Notes: generated by a model from the sequence alone, not told the origin. A stretch of 64,000 nucleotides of DNA from Azospira restricta (GCF_016858125.1 NZ_CP064781.1:2241501-2305500), one strand, 5' to 3'; shown: positions 49,602-57,670, numbered from the stretch's first letter. Numbers and translations are program-made.

Positions 49602-51039
49602 CGCGGTACGCCCGTTCTCGCCCTACACGCCGGTGCGCGCCATCCTGCGCAAGCCGGTGCCGGTGCTGGCGCCCGACGCCGACGTGCGCTCCGCACTCGA
49701 ATACCTGGACCGCAACGCGGTCGACTCGCTCGCCGTCGTCGACCCGAAGAGCGGCGCCCCGCTCGGCATCCTGACGCTGCGCGACGTCGTCCATCGCATC
49801 GCGCTCAACGGCGGCGACCTCGACCAGCCGGTGGCGACGGTGATGACCGGCGGCGTCGTCACGCTGCCGGCCGAGGCCACCGTGCACCAGGCGAGCGTGC
49901 TGATGATCCGCCGCAACCTGCGCCACCTCGTGCTCATCGAGGGCGACGGCCGCTACGCCGGCATCCTCGCCCAGGCCGACCTCTACGCGCGGCCGAGCGC
50001 ACGCAGCGGCGAGCTGGTCGCGGCGATCGCCGCCGCCGGCTGCGTCTCCTCGCTCGCCGCGGTCGCCGCCGAGGTGCGCGCCTTCTCCGCGCAGCTGCTC
50101 GCCGAAGGCCTCGCCGCCGACGCGCTGTGCCAGCAGATCTCCGCGCTCAACGACCTGATCGGGCTGCAGGCGATCGACCTCGTCGCCGAGCGCCACGAGC
50201 TGCCCTACGTGCCGTGGTGCTGGCTGGTCTTCGGCTCGGAGGGGCGGCTCGAGCAGACGCTCGCCACCGACCAGGACAACGGCCTCGTCTTCGCCGCCGA
50301 CAGCAAGGAGGAGGCCGACGCGCTGCGCAAGGTCTTCCTGCCGTTCGCCCGCGACGTGAACGACGCGCTCGACGCCTGCGGCTTCCCGCTGTGCAAGGGC
50401 AGCATCATGGCCGGCAACCCCGAGCTGTGCCTGTCGCTCGCCGAATGGAAGGAAAAGTTCTACCAGTGGCTGCACGTCGCCGAGCCGCAGGCGGTGCTCA
50501 ACGCGACGATCTTCTTCGACCTGCGCCCGCTGTTCGGCGACGAGCACCTCGCCGCCGAGCTGCAGTCCTGGCTGCTGGCGCGCACGCCGGACTGCCACGC
50601 CTTCCTGCGCGCTATGGCCGAGGGCGCGCTCAACTGGCAGTCGCCGCTCGGCTGGCTGAACGGCTTCCGCTACGACGACAACAAGGACTTCCCGCACACC
50701 ATCGACCTCAAGCTGCACGGCGTGCGCCCCTTCGTCGACGGCGCGCGCATCTGGTCGCTGGCCAAGGGCGTCGCCGCCACCAACACCGGCGAGCGGCTGC
50801 GCACCGTCGGCCCGCTGCTGCACCAGCGCCCCGAGGAAACCGCCGCCTTCCTCGGCGCCCTCGACCAGGTGCAGCGCATGCGCTTCGCCAACCAGCTGCG
50901 CGCCGACTCGCACGCCGGCGCCAACCGCGTCGACCCCGACCGCCTGAACGAACTCGACCGGCAGATCCTCAAGGAAGCCTTCCGCCAGGTGAAGCGGCTG
51001 CAGCAGCAGCTGGAGATCGAGTTCCTGCGGACGGCCTGA
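49582..51039 (+). CDS. CBS-pair / DUF294 nucleotidyltransferase-like protein
   Basis: A 485-residue protein: two CBS motifs (about 15-140; VDSLAVVDPKSGAPLGILTL, LRHLVLIEGDGRYAGILAQA), the nucleotidyltransferase domain with FGSEGRLEQTLATDQDNGLV (about 215), and the DUF294 C-terminal domain. Unlike the 618-residue paralogue at 11367 it lacks the cyclic-nucleotide-binding domain. It starts inside the end of the exonuclease gene, so the two are coupled, mirroring the other locus in reverse order. Confidence 0.88.
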   Translation: MPGSATDAVRPFSPYTPVRAILRKPVPVLAPDADVRSALEYLDRNAVDSLAVVDPKSGAPLGILTLRDVVHRIALNGGDLDQPVATVMTGGVVTLPAEATVHQASVLMIRRNLRHLVLIEGDGRYAGILAQADLYARPSARSGELVAAIAAAGCVSSLAAVAAEVRAFSAQLLAEGLAADALCQQISALNDLIGLQAIDLVAERHELPYVPWCWLVFGSEGRLEQTLATDQDNGLVFAADSKEEADALRKVFLPFARDVNDALDACGFPLCKGSIMAGNPELCLSLAEWKEKFYQWLHVAEPQAVLNATIFFDLRPLFGDEHLAAELQSWLLARTPDCHAFLRAMAEGALNWQSPLGWLNGFRYDDNKDFPHTIDLKLHGVRPFVDGARIWSLAKGVAATNTGERLRTVGPLLHQRPEETAAFLGALDQVQRMRFANQLRADSHAGANRVDPDRLNELDRQILKEAFRQVKRLQQQLEIEFLRTA

Positions 51040-51048
51040 GGAGGAAAC

Positions 51049-51237
51049 ATGGACCTTCGACCGATTGGCACCGACGAAGACTACAAGGCGACGCTGCGCG
51101 AAGTGTCCGCCTTCTTCGACAACGAGCCGATGCCGGGAACGCTGGAGGGGGAACGTTTCGAGCTGTTGCTGGCTCTCGTCGAAGCCTACGAGGCGAAGCA
51201 TTTTCCGGTCGAGCCGCCTCCGTCATTCCGGGCTTGA
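51049..51237 (+). pseudogene. Truncated HigA/COG5499-type antitoxin gene
   Basis: The 62 codons MDLRPIGTDEDYKATLREVS ... LLALVEAYEAKHFPVEPP match the N-terminal region of HigA-like antitoxins, which should be followed by the helix-turn-helix. Here the match stops exactly where the CGTCATTCCGGG repeat (51221) begins, giving a short nonsense tail and stop. GAGGAGG precedes the ATG, so the peptide may still be made. No toxin gene is adjacent. Confidence 0.7.
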
Positions 51238-51247
51238 CCCGGAATCC
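51221..51247. repeat. Single copy of the CGTCATTCCGGG palindromic element
   Basis: CGTCATTCCGGG, CTTGA, CCCGGAATCC. It differs by one base from the half-site at 10603-10629. It interrupts the HigA-type gene. Confidence 0.75.
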
Positions 51248-51295
51248 AGTTCGCTACCCGGTATTTCTTCCGACCCGCCCCACCCTCGCCGAAGC

Positions 51296-52081
51296 TCAAA
51301 TCCGCGCCAGCACCGGCTGCCCGTGCGCACGCTCGGCCAGCCAGCCCAGTCCGAGCGCCGGCAGCGCCGCGCGCAGGCGTTCCGGCTGCGCGGTCGCATG
51401 CAGATCCAGCCGTCCGCTGCCGTCGCCGGCGCTGCCGGCTAGCCGCAGGCACTGGCGCGCCACCGCCTCGGCCACGTCGACCAGCTCGGCGCGCCCCGCC
51501 ACCAGCGGCGAGAGGATAGGTGCGAGGAAGCTGTAGTGCGTGCAGCCGAGCACGATGCGGTCGGCGCCGGCGGCGAGCAGCGGCTCGACGCGCGCGGCGA
51601 CCTCGGCGGCGAACCCGGGATCGTCCGGATGCAGCGTCTCCACCCGCGTCGCCCAGCCCGGGCAGGGCTCGACCTGCACCGCGACGCCCTGCGCGTGCGC
51701 CGCGATCAGCCGCGCCAGCCGCTCGCTGTTGGCCGTCGACTCGGTCGCCAGCACCGCGATGCGGCGCGAGCGCGAACTCGCCGCCGCCGGCTTGACGCCG
51801 GGCTCGACGCCGACGATCGGCAACTGCGGATGCTTCTCGCGCAGGGCCTCCACCGCCGCCGCCGTCGCCGTGTTGCAGGCGACCACCAGCATGCGGCAGC
51901 CCTGTGCCACCAGATGCTCGCCGATCGCCTCGACGCGCCCGCGGATGAAACCGTCCGGCTTGTTGCCGTAGGGCACGTGCGCGGTATCGGCTAGGTAGAC
52001 GAGGTCGGCGCGCGGCAAGGCGCGGGCGATGGCTGCGAGGACGGAGAGGCCGCCGAGGCCGGAGTCGAAGATGCCGATCAT
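51296..52081 (-). CDS. murI: Glutamate racemase
   Basis: A 261-residue racemase: IGIFDSGLGGLSVLAAIARA, first catalytic Cys in VVACNTATAAAV, second in IVLGCTHYSFLAP. It makes D-glutamate for peptidoglycan. The frame is open to 52141 (two more ATGs). The ATG at 52081 is chosen because homologues begin at MIGIFDSG; no strong ribosome site supports either. Confidence 0.92.
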   Translation of the reverse strand: MIGIFDSGLGGLSVLAAIARALPRADLVYLADTAHVPYGNKPDGFIRGRVEAIGEHLVAQGCRMLVVACNTATAAAVEALREKHPQLPIVGVEPGVKPAAASSRSRRIAVLATESTANSERLARLIAAHAQGVAVQVEPCPGWATRVETLHPDDPGFAAEVAARVEPLLAAGADRIVLGCTHYSFLAPILSPLVAGRAELVDVAEAVARQCLRLAGSAGDGSGRLDLHATAQPERLRAALPALGLGWLAERAHGQPVLARI

Positions 52082-52141
52082 GGGTTGGGTGGGGGCTGGT
52101 TGAGCTGGCCTCTTTAGCTTGTTGGGTAACCAATGCATCAA

Positions 52142-52282
52142 GAAAAATATTTTTCTCTTTTTATTTCATTTTGTTAGCGCTTATGTGGTGCGCAATCAGG
52201 CTAAAAAAAGCCGCAATTTTCAAGGTTACCCAATCGCGCGTTGTAGGCTGTGACTCATAGATTTATTTCTTAGGAGAAAGCG
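52142..52282. other. AT-rich intergenic stretch before the GIY-YIG islet
   Basis: Poly-A/T rich (AAAAATATTTTTCTC, TTTTTATTTCATTTTG, CTAAAAAAAGCCGC), markedly unlike the surrounding 65-70 percent GC. Probably contains the promoter for the two-gene islet that follows; nothing else recognised. Confidence 0.5.
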
Positions 52283-52603
52283 ATGAATATTCCAAGCTTG
52301 ACACAAGACGCCACTGTTGAACGAATGCTCACAGAAATACGGCAGCGGGTAACGCGAATCGAGTCGCGGATTTGCCGTATAGGCGCTCATTTAGATATCG
52401 AATTACGATCACCGAAGGATGTTTTGCGTGTCAACGTAGAAGCCCACAACAGGGTAGAGCTAACTACGGCCGTAATGGACATATCTCTCTCGGAACTTGT
52501 CGGTTGGCTGCAAAAAAGACAGGCAGTTTGCAGACAGGCTGACGTCTACTTTCAGGATCGACTTGTAGCAACGATTTATCCAGATTCGAAAACGAGCAAT
52601 TGA
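52283..52603 (+). CDS. Hypothetical protein, first gene of an AT-rich two-gene islet
   Basis: A 106-residue protein (MNIPSLTQDATVERMLTEIR, RVTRIESRICRIGAHL). An N-terminal helical, heptad-like segment is followed by a mixed strand region. No family recognised. AGGAGAAAG precedes the ATG. The stop is one base before the GIY-YIG-like gene, so the two are probably translated together. The GC content, near 45-50 percent, points to lateral transfer. Confidence 0.65.
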   Translation: MNIPSLTQDATVERMLTEIRQRVTRIESRICRIGAHLDIELRSPKDVLRVNVEAHNRVELTTAVMDISLSELVGWLQKRQAVCRQADVYFQDRLVATIYPDSKTSN

Positions 52604-52604
52604 C

Positions 52605-53174
52605 ATGGTTATCAAACTTACGAGAGATGAACGCCAGTTTCTGTGCCGGTACGACATCCCATTGGAGGGTGTGCTTGATGCAAGAGGGCAGTGTCGACAG
52701 GAGTACCAACTGGTGATGAAGGAAAATGGAGCGAGGGTGGCCATTACGGATTCTCGTTGTGCCGCTGAAGGACATCGGATGCGGAGTCGCCATGGCAAGT
52801 GCATACAATGCGATCCATCAAGTATCGCATTCTCAAAACGGTACCGTGATACAGGGTACGTCTACCTTGCGTTGTCGCTGAGTCCGAAAATTTTGATAAA
52901 AATCGGTAGCTCTAAAAAAAAGAATCTGGATCTGCGAGCGGAAGAACTCAATTCGCATAAATGCGGAGGTCGAACGAACTGGAAAATTGTCAACGCCGTA
53001 CTCTGCTTAGAGGCTGGGCGTGTCGAAAATGAGATTCAGGCAGCCTTAAAGGACTATCAAGTTGTACTGGATTACGGATCAAAGTCTGGTGCTTCTAGGG
53101 AACTTTTTAAGTGCCACCTCTTGGTCGCGGTTGATGTGTTCGATGAAATTACAGGGGTAAATAAAGCTAAGTAA
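52605..53174 (+). CDS. GIY-YIG / T5orf172-like nuclease-fold protein
   Basis: A 189-residue protein. Residues about 85-150 read TGYVYLALSLSPKILIKIGS, KNLDLRAEELNS and a downstream helix with Glu (AGRVENEIQAAL). This is the pattern of the T5orf172/MUG113 branch of the GIY-YIG superfamily (YVYL...IKIGSS...R...E). In front of it is a Cys/His set (C-x4-H in RCAAEGHRM, then HGKCIQCDP) that could bind zinc and DNA. It ends with SRELFKCHLLVAVDVFDEI. Function unknown; mobile-element or defence nucleases use this fold. Confidence 0.6.
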   Translation: MVIKLTRDERQFLCRYDIPLEGVLDARGQCRQEYQLVMKENGARVAITDSRCAAEGHRMRSRHGKCIQCDPSSIAFSKRYRDTGYVYLALSLSPKILIKIGSSKKKNLDLRAEELNSHKCGGRTNWKIVNAVLCLEAGRVENEIQAALKDYQVVLDYGSKSGASRELFKCHLLVAVDVFDEITGVNKAK

Positions 53175-53241
53175 AAAAGGGCTGGGCTTATTCTTCTCCA
53201 ACGGCGTTGCATCAGGGCTCATAAGGAGTCAGCTCAGCTCA

Positions 53242-53251
53242 GACCCCTTTT
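53242..53251. repeat. GACCCCTTTT half-repeat
   Basis: One arm of the AAAAGGGGTC palindrome, directly at the end of the oxygenase gene. It is paired by a full copy at 53953-53973 on the other side of that gene. Confidence 0.55.
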
Positions 53252-53252
53252 C

Positions 53253-53897
53253 TCACCACAGAGGTCGGCTAAGTTTCTCGGTGAACGAAGTGAACATGAT
53301 GTTGAAGCTTAGGCTGATTCTCTTTTCTTCACTGGTGTTGCTGTCGACGGAGTGTTCCAGATAGGAAGGGAACAGCAGGAGGGTCCCGTTGGTCACTCTG
53401 ACAACGACCTGGTCAGTATTCTCGGCCGTGAGCTCCACCACGGGCGGCCTGATGACGCTTGCCTGATGCCTCGGGTCATGAAAGTTTATTGCATCGGCAC
53501 CCTGCTGAGTACGGACGTAGTAGACGCCGCTCAAGAAGTTGTTGGGGTGGCTGTGAGCCCTGTGCATAGCACCCTTGGCGAGAACAGTGGCCCAGCAGCC
53601 AGTAATTTCGAAGGCGTCATCGGCGATGCGCAAGAACTGCAGGACGCTCTTCGTCGCGTTACGGATGCATGAAACGAGTTCCTGGAGCTCCTTGCGTTCA
53701 TGCAGCGTTTGGTCTGACTGCCACCCTTGGCCGAGCCCAATTTCGGGCAAATCCCGCCTCGCTTCTTCAAGCATCGCGAGAATCCTTGCGTCTATCGCAT
53801 CGTGGATTTCCGCCTTGAGCTGAAGTTTCCAGACCAAGGTGGGAAACATCGGAATAACGTCCGATGCTTCAACCCACGGATTGCCTTTCTTGACCAT
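53253..53897 (-). CDS. 2OG-Fe(II) oxygenase family protein (TIGR02466-like)
   Basis: A 214-residue protein. HRAHSHPNNFLSGVYYVRTQ and INFHDPRHQA hold the first iron ligands region, FPSYLEHSVDSN the distal His, and EKRISLSFNIMF the 2-oxoglutarate-binding Arg. The N-terminus VIPMFPTLVWKLQLKAEI is typical of this family. Substrate unknown; phage and islands carry many such enzymes. AT-richer than the chromosome and edged on both sides by AAAAGGGGTC-type repeats. Confidence 0.8.
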   Translation of the reverse strand: MVKKGNPWVEASDVIPMFPTLVWKLQLKAEIHDAIDARILAMLEEARRDLPEIGLGQGWQSDQTLHERKELQELVSCIRNATKSVLQFLRIADDAFEITGCWATVLAKGAMHRAHSHPNNFLSGVYYVRTQQGADAINFHDPRHQASVIRPPVVELTAENTDQVVVRVTNGTLLLFPSYLEHSVDSNTSEEKRISLSFNIMFTSFTEKLSRPLW

Positions 53898-53952
53898 CGG
53901 CGACCTCCGGCAAATCGTTTGCTCCAGGCGTTCAACGTGGAAGTGGAGGGAA

Positions 53953-53973
53953 AAAAGGGGTCAGACCCCTTTT
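53953..53973. repeat. Perfect AAAAGGGGTC / GACCCCTTTT palindrome
   Basis: AAAAGGGGTC and its exact complement GACCCCTTTT around a single A, then a T-rich run (TTTGTTTACTTTTG). It could terminate transcripts from either side. Related to the copies at 2050 and 53242. Confidence 0.75.
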
Positions 53974-54041
53974 GTTTACTTTTGTTTAGTGGTCCTGCGG
54001 CAACTGGCGAAGCGCTGTAGCAAGCAGGGGACAATGATGCT

Positions 54042-54557
54042 CTAGGTTGCTACAGCATTGCGGAATATCTCTTGCATGCTAAGCAGGTCGCGCGAGAGAG
54101 CAGCCGATTCATCGACACGACTATGAAGTTCATCGAGGCCAACGAGCTCGCCTGCCTTGAAAGGGTCATTGGGCGTTATGTTCAGGATGCCTTGGACGTG
54201 GCGACTACCGTCGGCGTGCCCCGTGATGATGATCGGACTGTGAGCCACGATGTTCCTGAAGCCAACATGCTTGGCTGCAATTTCGAAGACTGCCATTGCT
54301 CGGGAATGCCGCTCCTTTGGTTCGCGAGGGAACCTGCGGCGCAGGTAGCCGAGTCTAGAAGGCAGATCTCCGCTCATAACCGGCGAGTTATCCGACCGAT
54401 CAACAATGGAGATCAGTAAGCGCGTGGCGGCTTCAACGCCACCCATGTTGATGATGTACTTCCCGACCATGAGAACCCATTTATCGTCAGTCGCATTGAA
54501 GAGCGGTTCAATCGTTGGTTGCAAGATGTTCGTATCCGGTAGCTCGTTGCCAGACAT
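54042..54557 (-). CDS. Hypothetical protein of the AT-rich islet
   Basis: A 171-residue, mostly helical protein (WVLMVGKYIINMGGVEAATR, SRAMAVFEIAAKHVGFRNIV, AHSPIIITGHADGSRHV). The R-N-x3-H pattern in FRNIVAH is reminiscent of HEPN-like or HEPN-AbiU2-type proteins, where such residues form an RNase site, but the resemblance is short. AAAGGAATA precedes the ATG. Composition matches the neighbouring islet genes. Confidence 0.6.
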   Translation of the reverse strand: MSGNELPDTNILQPTIEPLFNATDDKWVLMVGKYIINMGGVEAATRLLISIVDRSDNSPVMSGDLPSRLGYLRRRFPREPKERHSRAMAVFEIAAKHVGFRNIVAHSPIIITGHADGSRHVQGILNITPNDPFKAGELVGLDELHSRVDESAALSRDLLSMQEIFRNAVAT

Positions 54558-54596
54558 GGATATTCCTTTTGAATATTGGATATAGCGCGATGGCCG

Positions 54597-55001
54597 TCAA
54601 TCGCCGTCCTCGGCGCGGTGGCACACCGCCTCGACGCGGTTGCCGCAGGGGTCGAGCAGGAAGGCGCCGTAGTAGTGCGCATGGTAGTGCGGGCGCAGCC
54701 CCGGCCCGCCGTCGTCGCGGCCGCCGTGGGCGAGGCCGGCGGCATGGAAGGCGCGCACCTGGGCGCGCGTCGTCGCCTTGAAGCACCAGTGGCGTTTCGC
54801 GTCGAGGTTGGCGCCGGCCGACTGATAGACGGCGAGGCAGGAATGGAAGTCCTCGACGGCGTTGCAGCGCACGCCGTAGCCGAGCGCGTCGGCGCGGTCG
54901 TAGACCTTGGCGACGCCGAGCGCCGCCATCACCGCGTCGTAGAACGGGCGGGCGGCGTCGAGGTCGGGGACGGAGATCGAGACGTGGTCGAGTACGAGCA
55001 T
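54597..55001 (-). CDS. VOC family (glyoxalase-fold) protein
   Basis: A 134-residue vicinal-oxygen-chelate protein (LVLDHVSISVPDLDAARPFY, HYHAHYYGAFLLDPCGNRVE). Metal ligands H6 and the Glu in GNRVEAV are in place. Substrate unknown. It ends a minus-strand run of VOC/RidA/VOC/DUF1330 genes with gaps of 1-50 bases. Confidence 0.88.
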   Translation of the reverse strand: MLVLDHVSISVPDLDAARPFYDAVMAALGVAKVYDRADALGYGVRCNAVEDFHSCLAVYQSAGANLDAKRHWCFKATTRAQVRAFHAAGLAHGGRDDGGPGLRPHYHAHYYGAFLLDPCGNRVEAVCHRAEDGD

Positions 55002-55010
55002 CGCGTCATC

Positions 55011-55409
55011 CTAGGCGGGGGCGGCGACCGCGGTCAGGTTCATCGTCATCAGGGCGCCGGCCTTCGGCAGGTCGGCGACGCAGATCACCGTGCGCGCCGG
55101 CAGGTGCTCGCCGAATTCCTCCGCGTAGCCGCGGTTCATCTCGGCGAAATCCTCGACGCGCTTCAGGAAGACATTGACATGCATCACGTCGCGCAGTTCC
55201 GCGCCGACTTCGGCGAGCAGCAGGCGGAAATTGCGGACGATCTGGCGCGCCTGGCGGTAGGCGTCGGCGCCGGCCAGCTGCCCGCTGGCGGGATCGACGC
55301 CGGGCGTTCCCGAAATCATGATCAAGGACCCGGCGCGGGTCAGGTGGCTGTAGGCGCCGATCGGCGCGAACATGCCGGCGGGGGTGACGGTGTCGACGGG
55401 CGTCTTCAT
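55011..55409 (-). CDS. RidA family protein
   Basis: A 132-residue RidA (MISGTPGVDPASGQLAGADA, RNFRLLLAEVGAELRDVMHV, PARTVICVADLPKAGALMTM) with the conserved Arg of the active site in ARTVICV. Deaminates reactive enamines/imines. It lies one base downstream of a VOC gene. Confidence 0.9.
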   Translation of the reverse strand: MKTPVDTVTPAGMFAPIGAYSHLTRAGSLIMISGTPGVDPASGQLAGADAYRQARQIVRNFRLLLAEVGAELRDVMHVNVFLKRVEDFAEMNRGYAEEFGEHLPARTVICVADLPKAGALMTMNLTAVAAPA

Positions 55410-55410
55410 G

Positions 55411-55896
55411 TCAGTCCCCGCGGCCGGCTGCCTCGGCGCTCGCGTCGGTGCCGCCGTCCGTCGTCGGCCAGCGGTCGTGGCGCTCGCGCCGCTCCTGGCG
55501 GTAGTTGGTCACTTCCAGGCGGATGCCGTCCGGGTCGCTGAAGAAGGTCGCCCAGTAGTCGGGAGCGTACTCGGGGCGATGCTCCGCCGGTGAGGCGGCG
55601 ATGCCGAGGGCGCGCAGGCGCGCGGCGGTCGCCGCCACGTCGTCGGCCGAGTCGACGCGCAGGCAGAAGTGGTGTAGGCCGGGCGCGTAGGCGTCGTGCG
55701 CCGTGGCGTGGCGCGCCGGCCGCAGGACGTAGCCGAAGTGGCGGTTGAAGTAGTGGACGTGCGGCTCGCTGCCGAGGGCGAAGCGCTTCTTGCGAAAGCC
55801 GAGGGTATCGACGAGAACCCGGTCGTAGAACGACTCCGAGCGGTCGAGGTCGGCGACGGCGATGTAGATGTGGTCGATGCCGATGACGTCGGGCAT
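55411..55896 (-). CDS. VOC family (glyoxalase-fold) protein
   Basis: A 161-residue VOC protein: GIDHIYIAVADLDRSESFYD, APGLHHFCLRVDSADDVAAT, FFSDPDGIRLEVTNYRQERR. The His/His/Glu metal set is present. The C-terminal 20 residues are an extension of low complexity. The substrate is unknown. Confidence 0.88.
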   Translation of the reverse strand: MPDVIGIDHIYIAVADLDRSESFYDRVLVDTLGFRKKRFALGSEPHVHYFNRHFGYVLRPARHATAHDAYAPGLHHFCLRVDSADDVAATAARLRALGIAASPAEHRPEYAPDYWATFFSDPDGIRLEVTNYRQERRERHDRWPTTDGGTDASAEAAGRGD

Positions 55897-55943
55897 GGCG
55901 GAACCTCGCGTGCGGTCGATGAAGGTGGGCGGCCGCGTCGCGG

Positions 55944-56249
55944 CTATGCGGGCTGCGGGCCGTCGTAGCCTTCGATGATGACCAGGTCGATGGTCGACAC
56001 GTCCTTCCGCAGCGTGATCGCGTGCTGGTATTCGGGCGAGTGCCAGCAGTCGAGCGCCGCTTGGTACGACGGGAACTCGATCACCACGTTGCGCGCGCGG
56101 CTCGTGCCCTCGGGGGTTTCGGAGCGCCCGGAGCGCACCAGGAAGCGGGCGCCGTACTTGCTGAACGCGGCGGCGTTGGCGGCGATGTAGTCCTTGTACT
56201 TCTCCATGTCGGTGATGTCGACGCGGGCGATCCAGTAGCCTTTGGTCAT
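55944..56249 (-). CDS. DUF1330 family protein
   Basis: A 101-residue dimeric alpha/beta barrel protein (MTKGYWIARVDITDMEKYKD, VVIEFPSYQAALDCWHSPEY). The start at 56249 follows AAGGAGAACACA. Function unknown. First gene of the downstream VOC/RidA run. Confidence 0.9.
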   Translation of the reverse strand: MTKGYWIARVDITDMEKYKDYIAANAAAFSKYGARFLVRSGRSETPEGTSRARNVVIEFPSYQAALDCWHSPEYQHAITLRKDVSTIDLVIIEGYDGPQPA

Positions 56250-56295
56250 TGTGTTCTCCTTGGTCTTGCAGTCGTTGGGGAAAGGGGGGGGGCGC

Positions 56296-56931
56296 TCAGG
56301 GCACGGCCAGCCGGCGCCGTCCTTGCGGCGTGTCGATGTGCGCGACGACGGCGGGCGTCGCCGCCGCCGATACGGTCGCCGCATCGGCGAGGCCGAGCGA
56401 ACGCAGCAGCCGGCTGACACGCTCGGGCTCGGGGTGAAGGAGCTCCAGCCCGGCCAGCGCGAGGCCGTGATCGGGCAGGCCGGCCGCCGGGTGCGCGTCG
56501 GTGTGCCATTCGATCAGTGCCGGCGCGACGCCGCCGAGCGGCAGCGCGCCGTCGGCGGGAATCGTGATCAGCCAGTCGAGCGTGCCGCGGCGCATCGGCT
56601 CGATCGCGCCGAGCGGCTCGGACGACGCGGCGGCGGCCGCATGGATGTCGGCGGTGCGCGCCACCCAGGTGGCCAGCGTCGGGCGCGACTGCGGCGTCAG
56701 CGTGTCGAGCGCGAACCAGCGCGGCCGGTCCGGCGCCGGCGCCGCCGGGTTGGCGGCGATGACTTCGAGGAAGCGGGCGTCGCCGAGCCGCAGCAGCAGG
56801 TTGTGCGTGCCCATGCGCGGATGTTCGCCGCCGGCCTGCGGCGCGACGCCGAGCGCGGCGCGCACGAACTCGGCGCCGGCGGCGAGCGACGGCGCGGTGA
56901 CGGTGAGGTGGTCGATCAGGCAGTGCGGCAA
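56296..56931 (-). CDS. VOC-like (glyoxalase-like domain) protein with TTG start
   Basis: A 211-residue protein with a repeated VOC-type fold (CLIDHLTVTAPSLAAGAEFV, HNLLLRLGDARFLEVIAANP). The frame is open to 57063, but the TTG at 56931 has GGAGAA 7 bases upstream and places the IDHLTV strand at the N-terminus, as in relatives. No ATG nearby fits. Substrate unknown. Confidence 0.75.
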   Translation of the reverse strand: MPHCLIDHLTVTAPSLAAGAEFVRAALGVAPQAGGEHPRMGTHNLLLRLGDARFLEVIAANPAAPAPDRPRWFALDTLTPQSRPTLATWVARTADIHAAAAASSEPLGAIEPMRRGTLDWLITIPADGALPLGGVAPALIEWHTDAHPAAGLPDHGLALAGLELLHPEPERVSRLLRSLGLADAATVSAAATPAVVAHIDTPQGRRRLAVP

Positions 56932-57112
56932 GCGGCGTTCTCCACAGGGCGTAGGCCGGCCGGCGTGGCCGGGGTGGCGAAAGCTTAGCGCGGATCGGCC
57001 GGTTGCATGCGCAACAGAAGGGGCTGCCAGCGGGGATAACAGTTTTCCGCGTGCGGCACCCACCGGCCGGGCAGCATCTCGACCGGCGCGCAGTCGTCGC
57101 TGCCGGGCGTCG

Positions 57113-57670
57113 TTATCGGGGAGCTGCGCCGTCGCCGTTCGCGCTGGCGAGGTGGTTGTTCTTCACCCGCACGTAGTGCTCGGCCGAATAGCGGAGATAG
57201 GCGATCTCGTCGGCGGTCAGCGGCCGCAGCTTCGCCGCCGGCCGGCCGACGTAGAGGAAGCCGCTTTCCAGCACCTTGCCCGGCGCCACCAGACTGCCGG
57301 CGCCGAGCATCACGCGGGGCTCGATCACGGCGTCGTCCATGACGATCGAGCCCATGCCGATCAGGCATTCGTCGCCGATCGTGCAGCCGTGCAGGATCAC
57401 CGCGTGGCCGACGGTGACGTGGCTGCCGATCAGCAGCGGCGAGCCGTCCGGCTTCGCCGTGTTCCGGTGCGAGACGTGGCCCATCGTCAGGTCCTGGATG
57501 TTGCTGCAGTCGCCGACGACGATGCGGTTGACGTCGCCGCGCAGGACGGCGTTGCACCACAGCGAGCTGTCGCGGCCGAGCGTGACGTCGCCGATCACCT
57601 GGGCGGAGTCATGAACATAGGTTCCCTCGGCGAGAACCGGGAAGGTGTCGAGATACGGGGAAAGCGGCAT
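57113..57670 (-). CDS. Gamma-carbonic anhydrase family protein (YrdA/PaaY-like)
   Basis: A 185-residue left-handed beta-helix hexapeptide protein. The zinc ligands appear in TMGHVSHRN and VTVGHAVILHGCTIG, with many [LIV]GxGxxV-type turns. It may hydrate CO2 or hydrolyse acyl-CoA; family members are mixed. The start at 57670 is the natural ATG. The 120 bases after its stop hold no gene I can support. Confidence 0.9.
   Translation of the reverse strand: MPLSPYLDTFPVLAEGTYVHDSAQVIGDVTLGRDSSLWCNAVLRGDVNRIVVGDCSNIQDLTMGHVSHRNTAKPDGSPLLIGSHVTVGHAVILHGCTIGDECLIGMGSIVMDDAVIEPRVMLGAGSLVAPGKVLESGFLYVGRPAAKLRPLTADEIAYLRYSAEHYVRVKNNHLASANGDGAAPR

Noticed and set aside
56985-57112. Minus-strand tail reading DCAPVEMLPGRWVPHAENCY
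   Set aside because: Looks protein-like, but there is no start codon in frame other than an internal Met giving 30 residues, so no gene can be supported.
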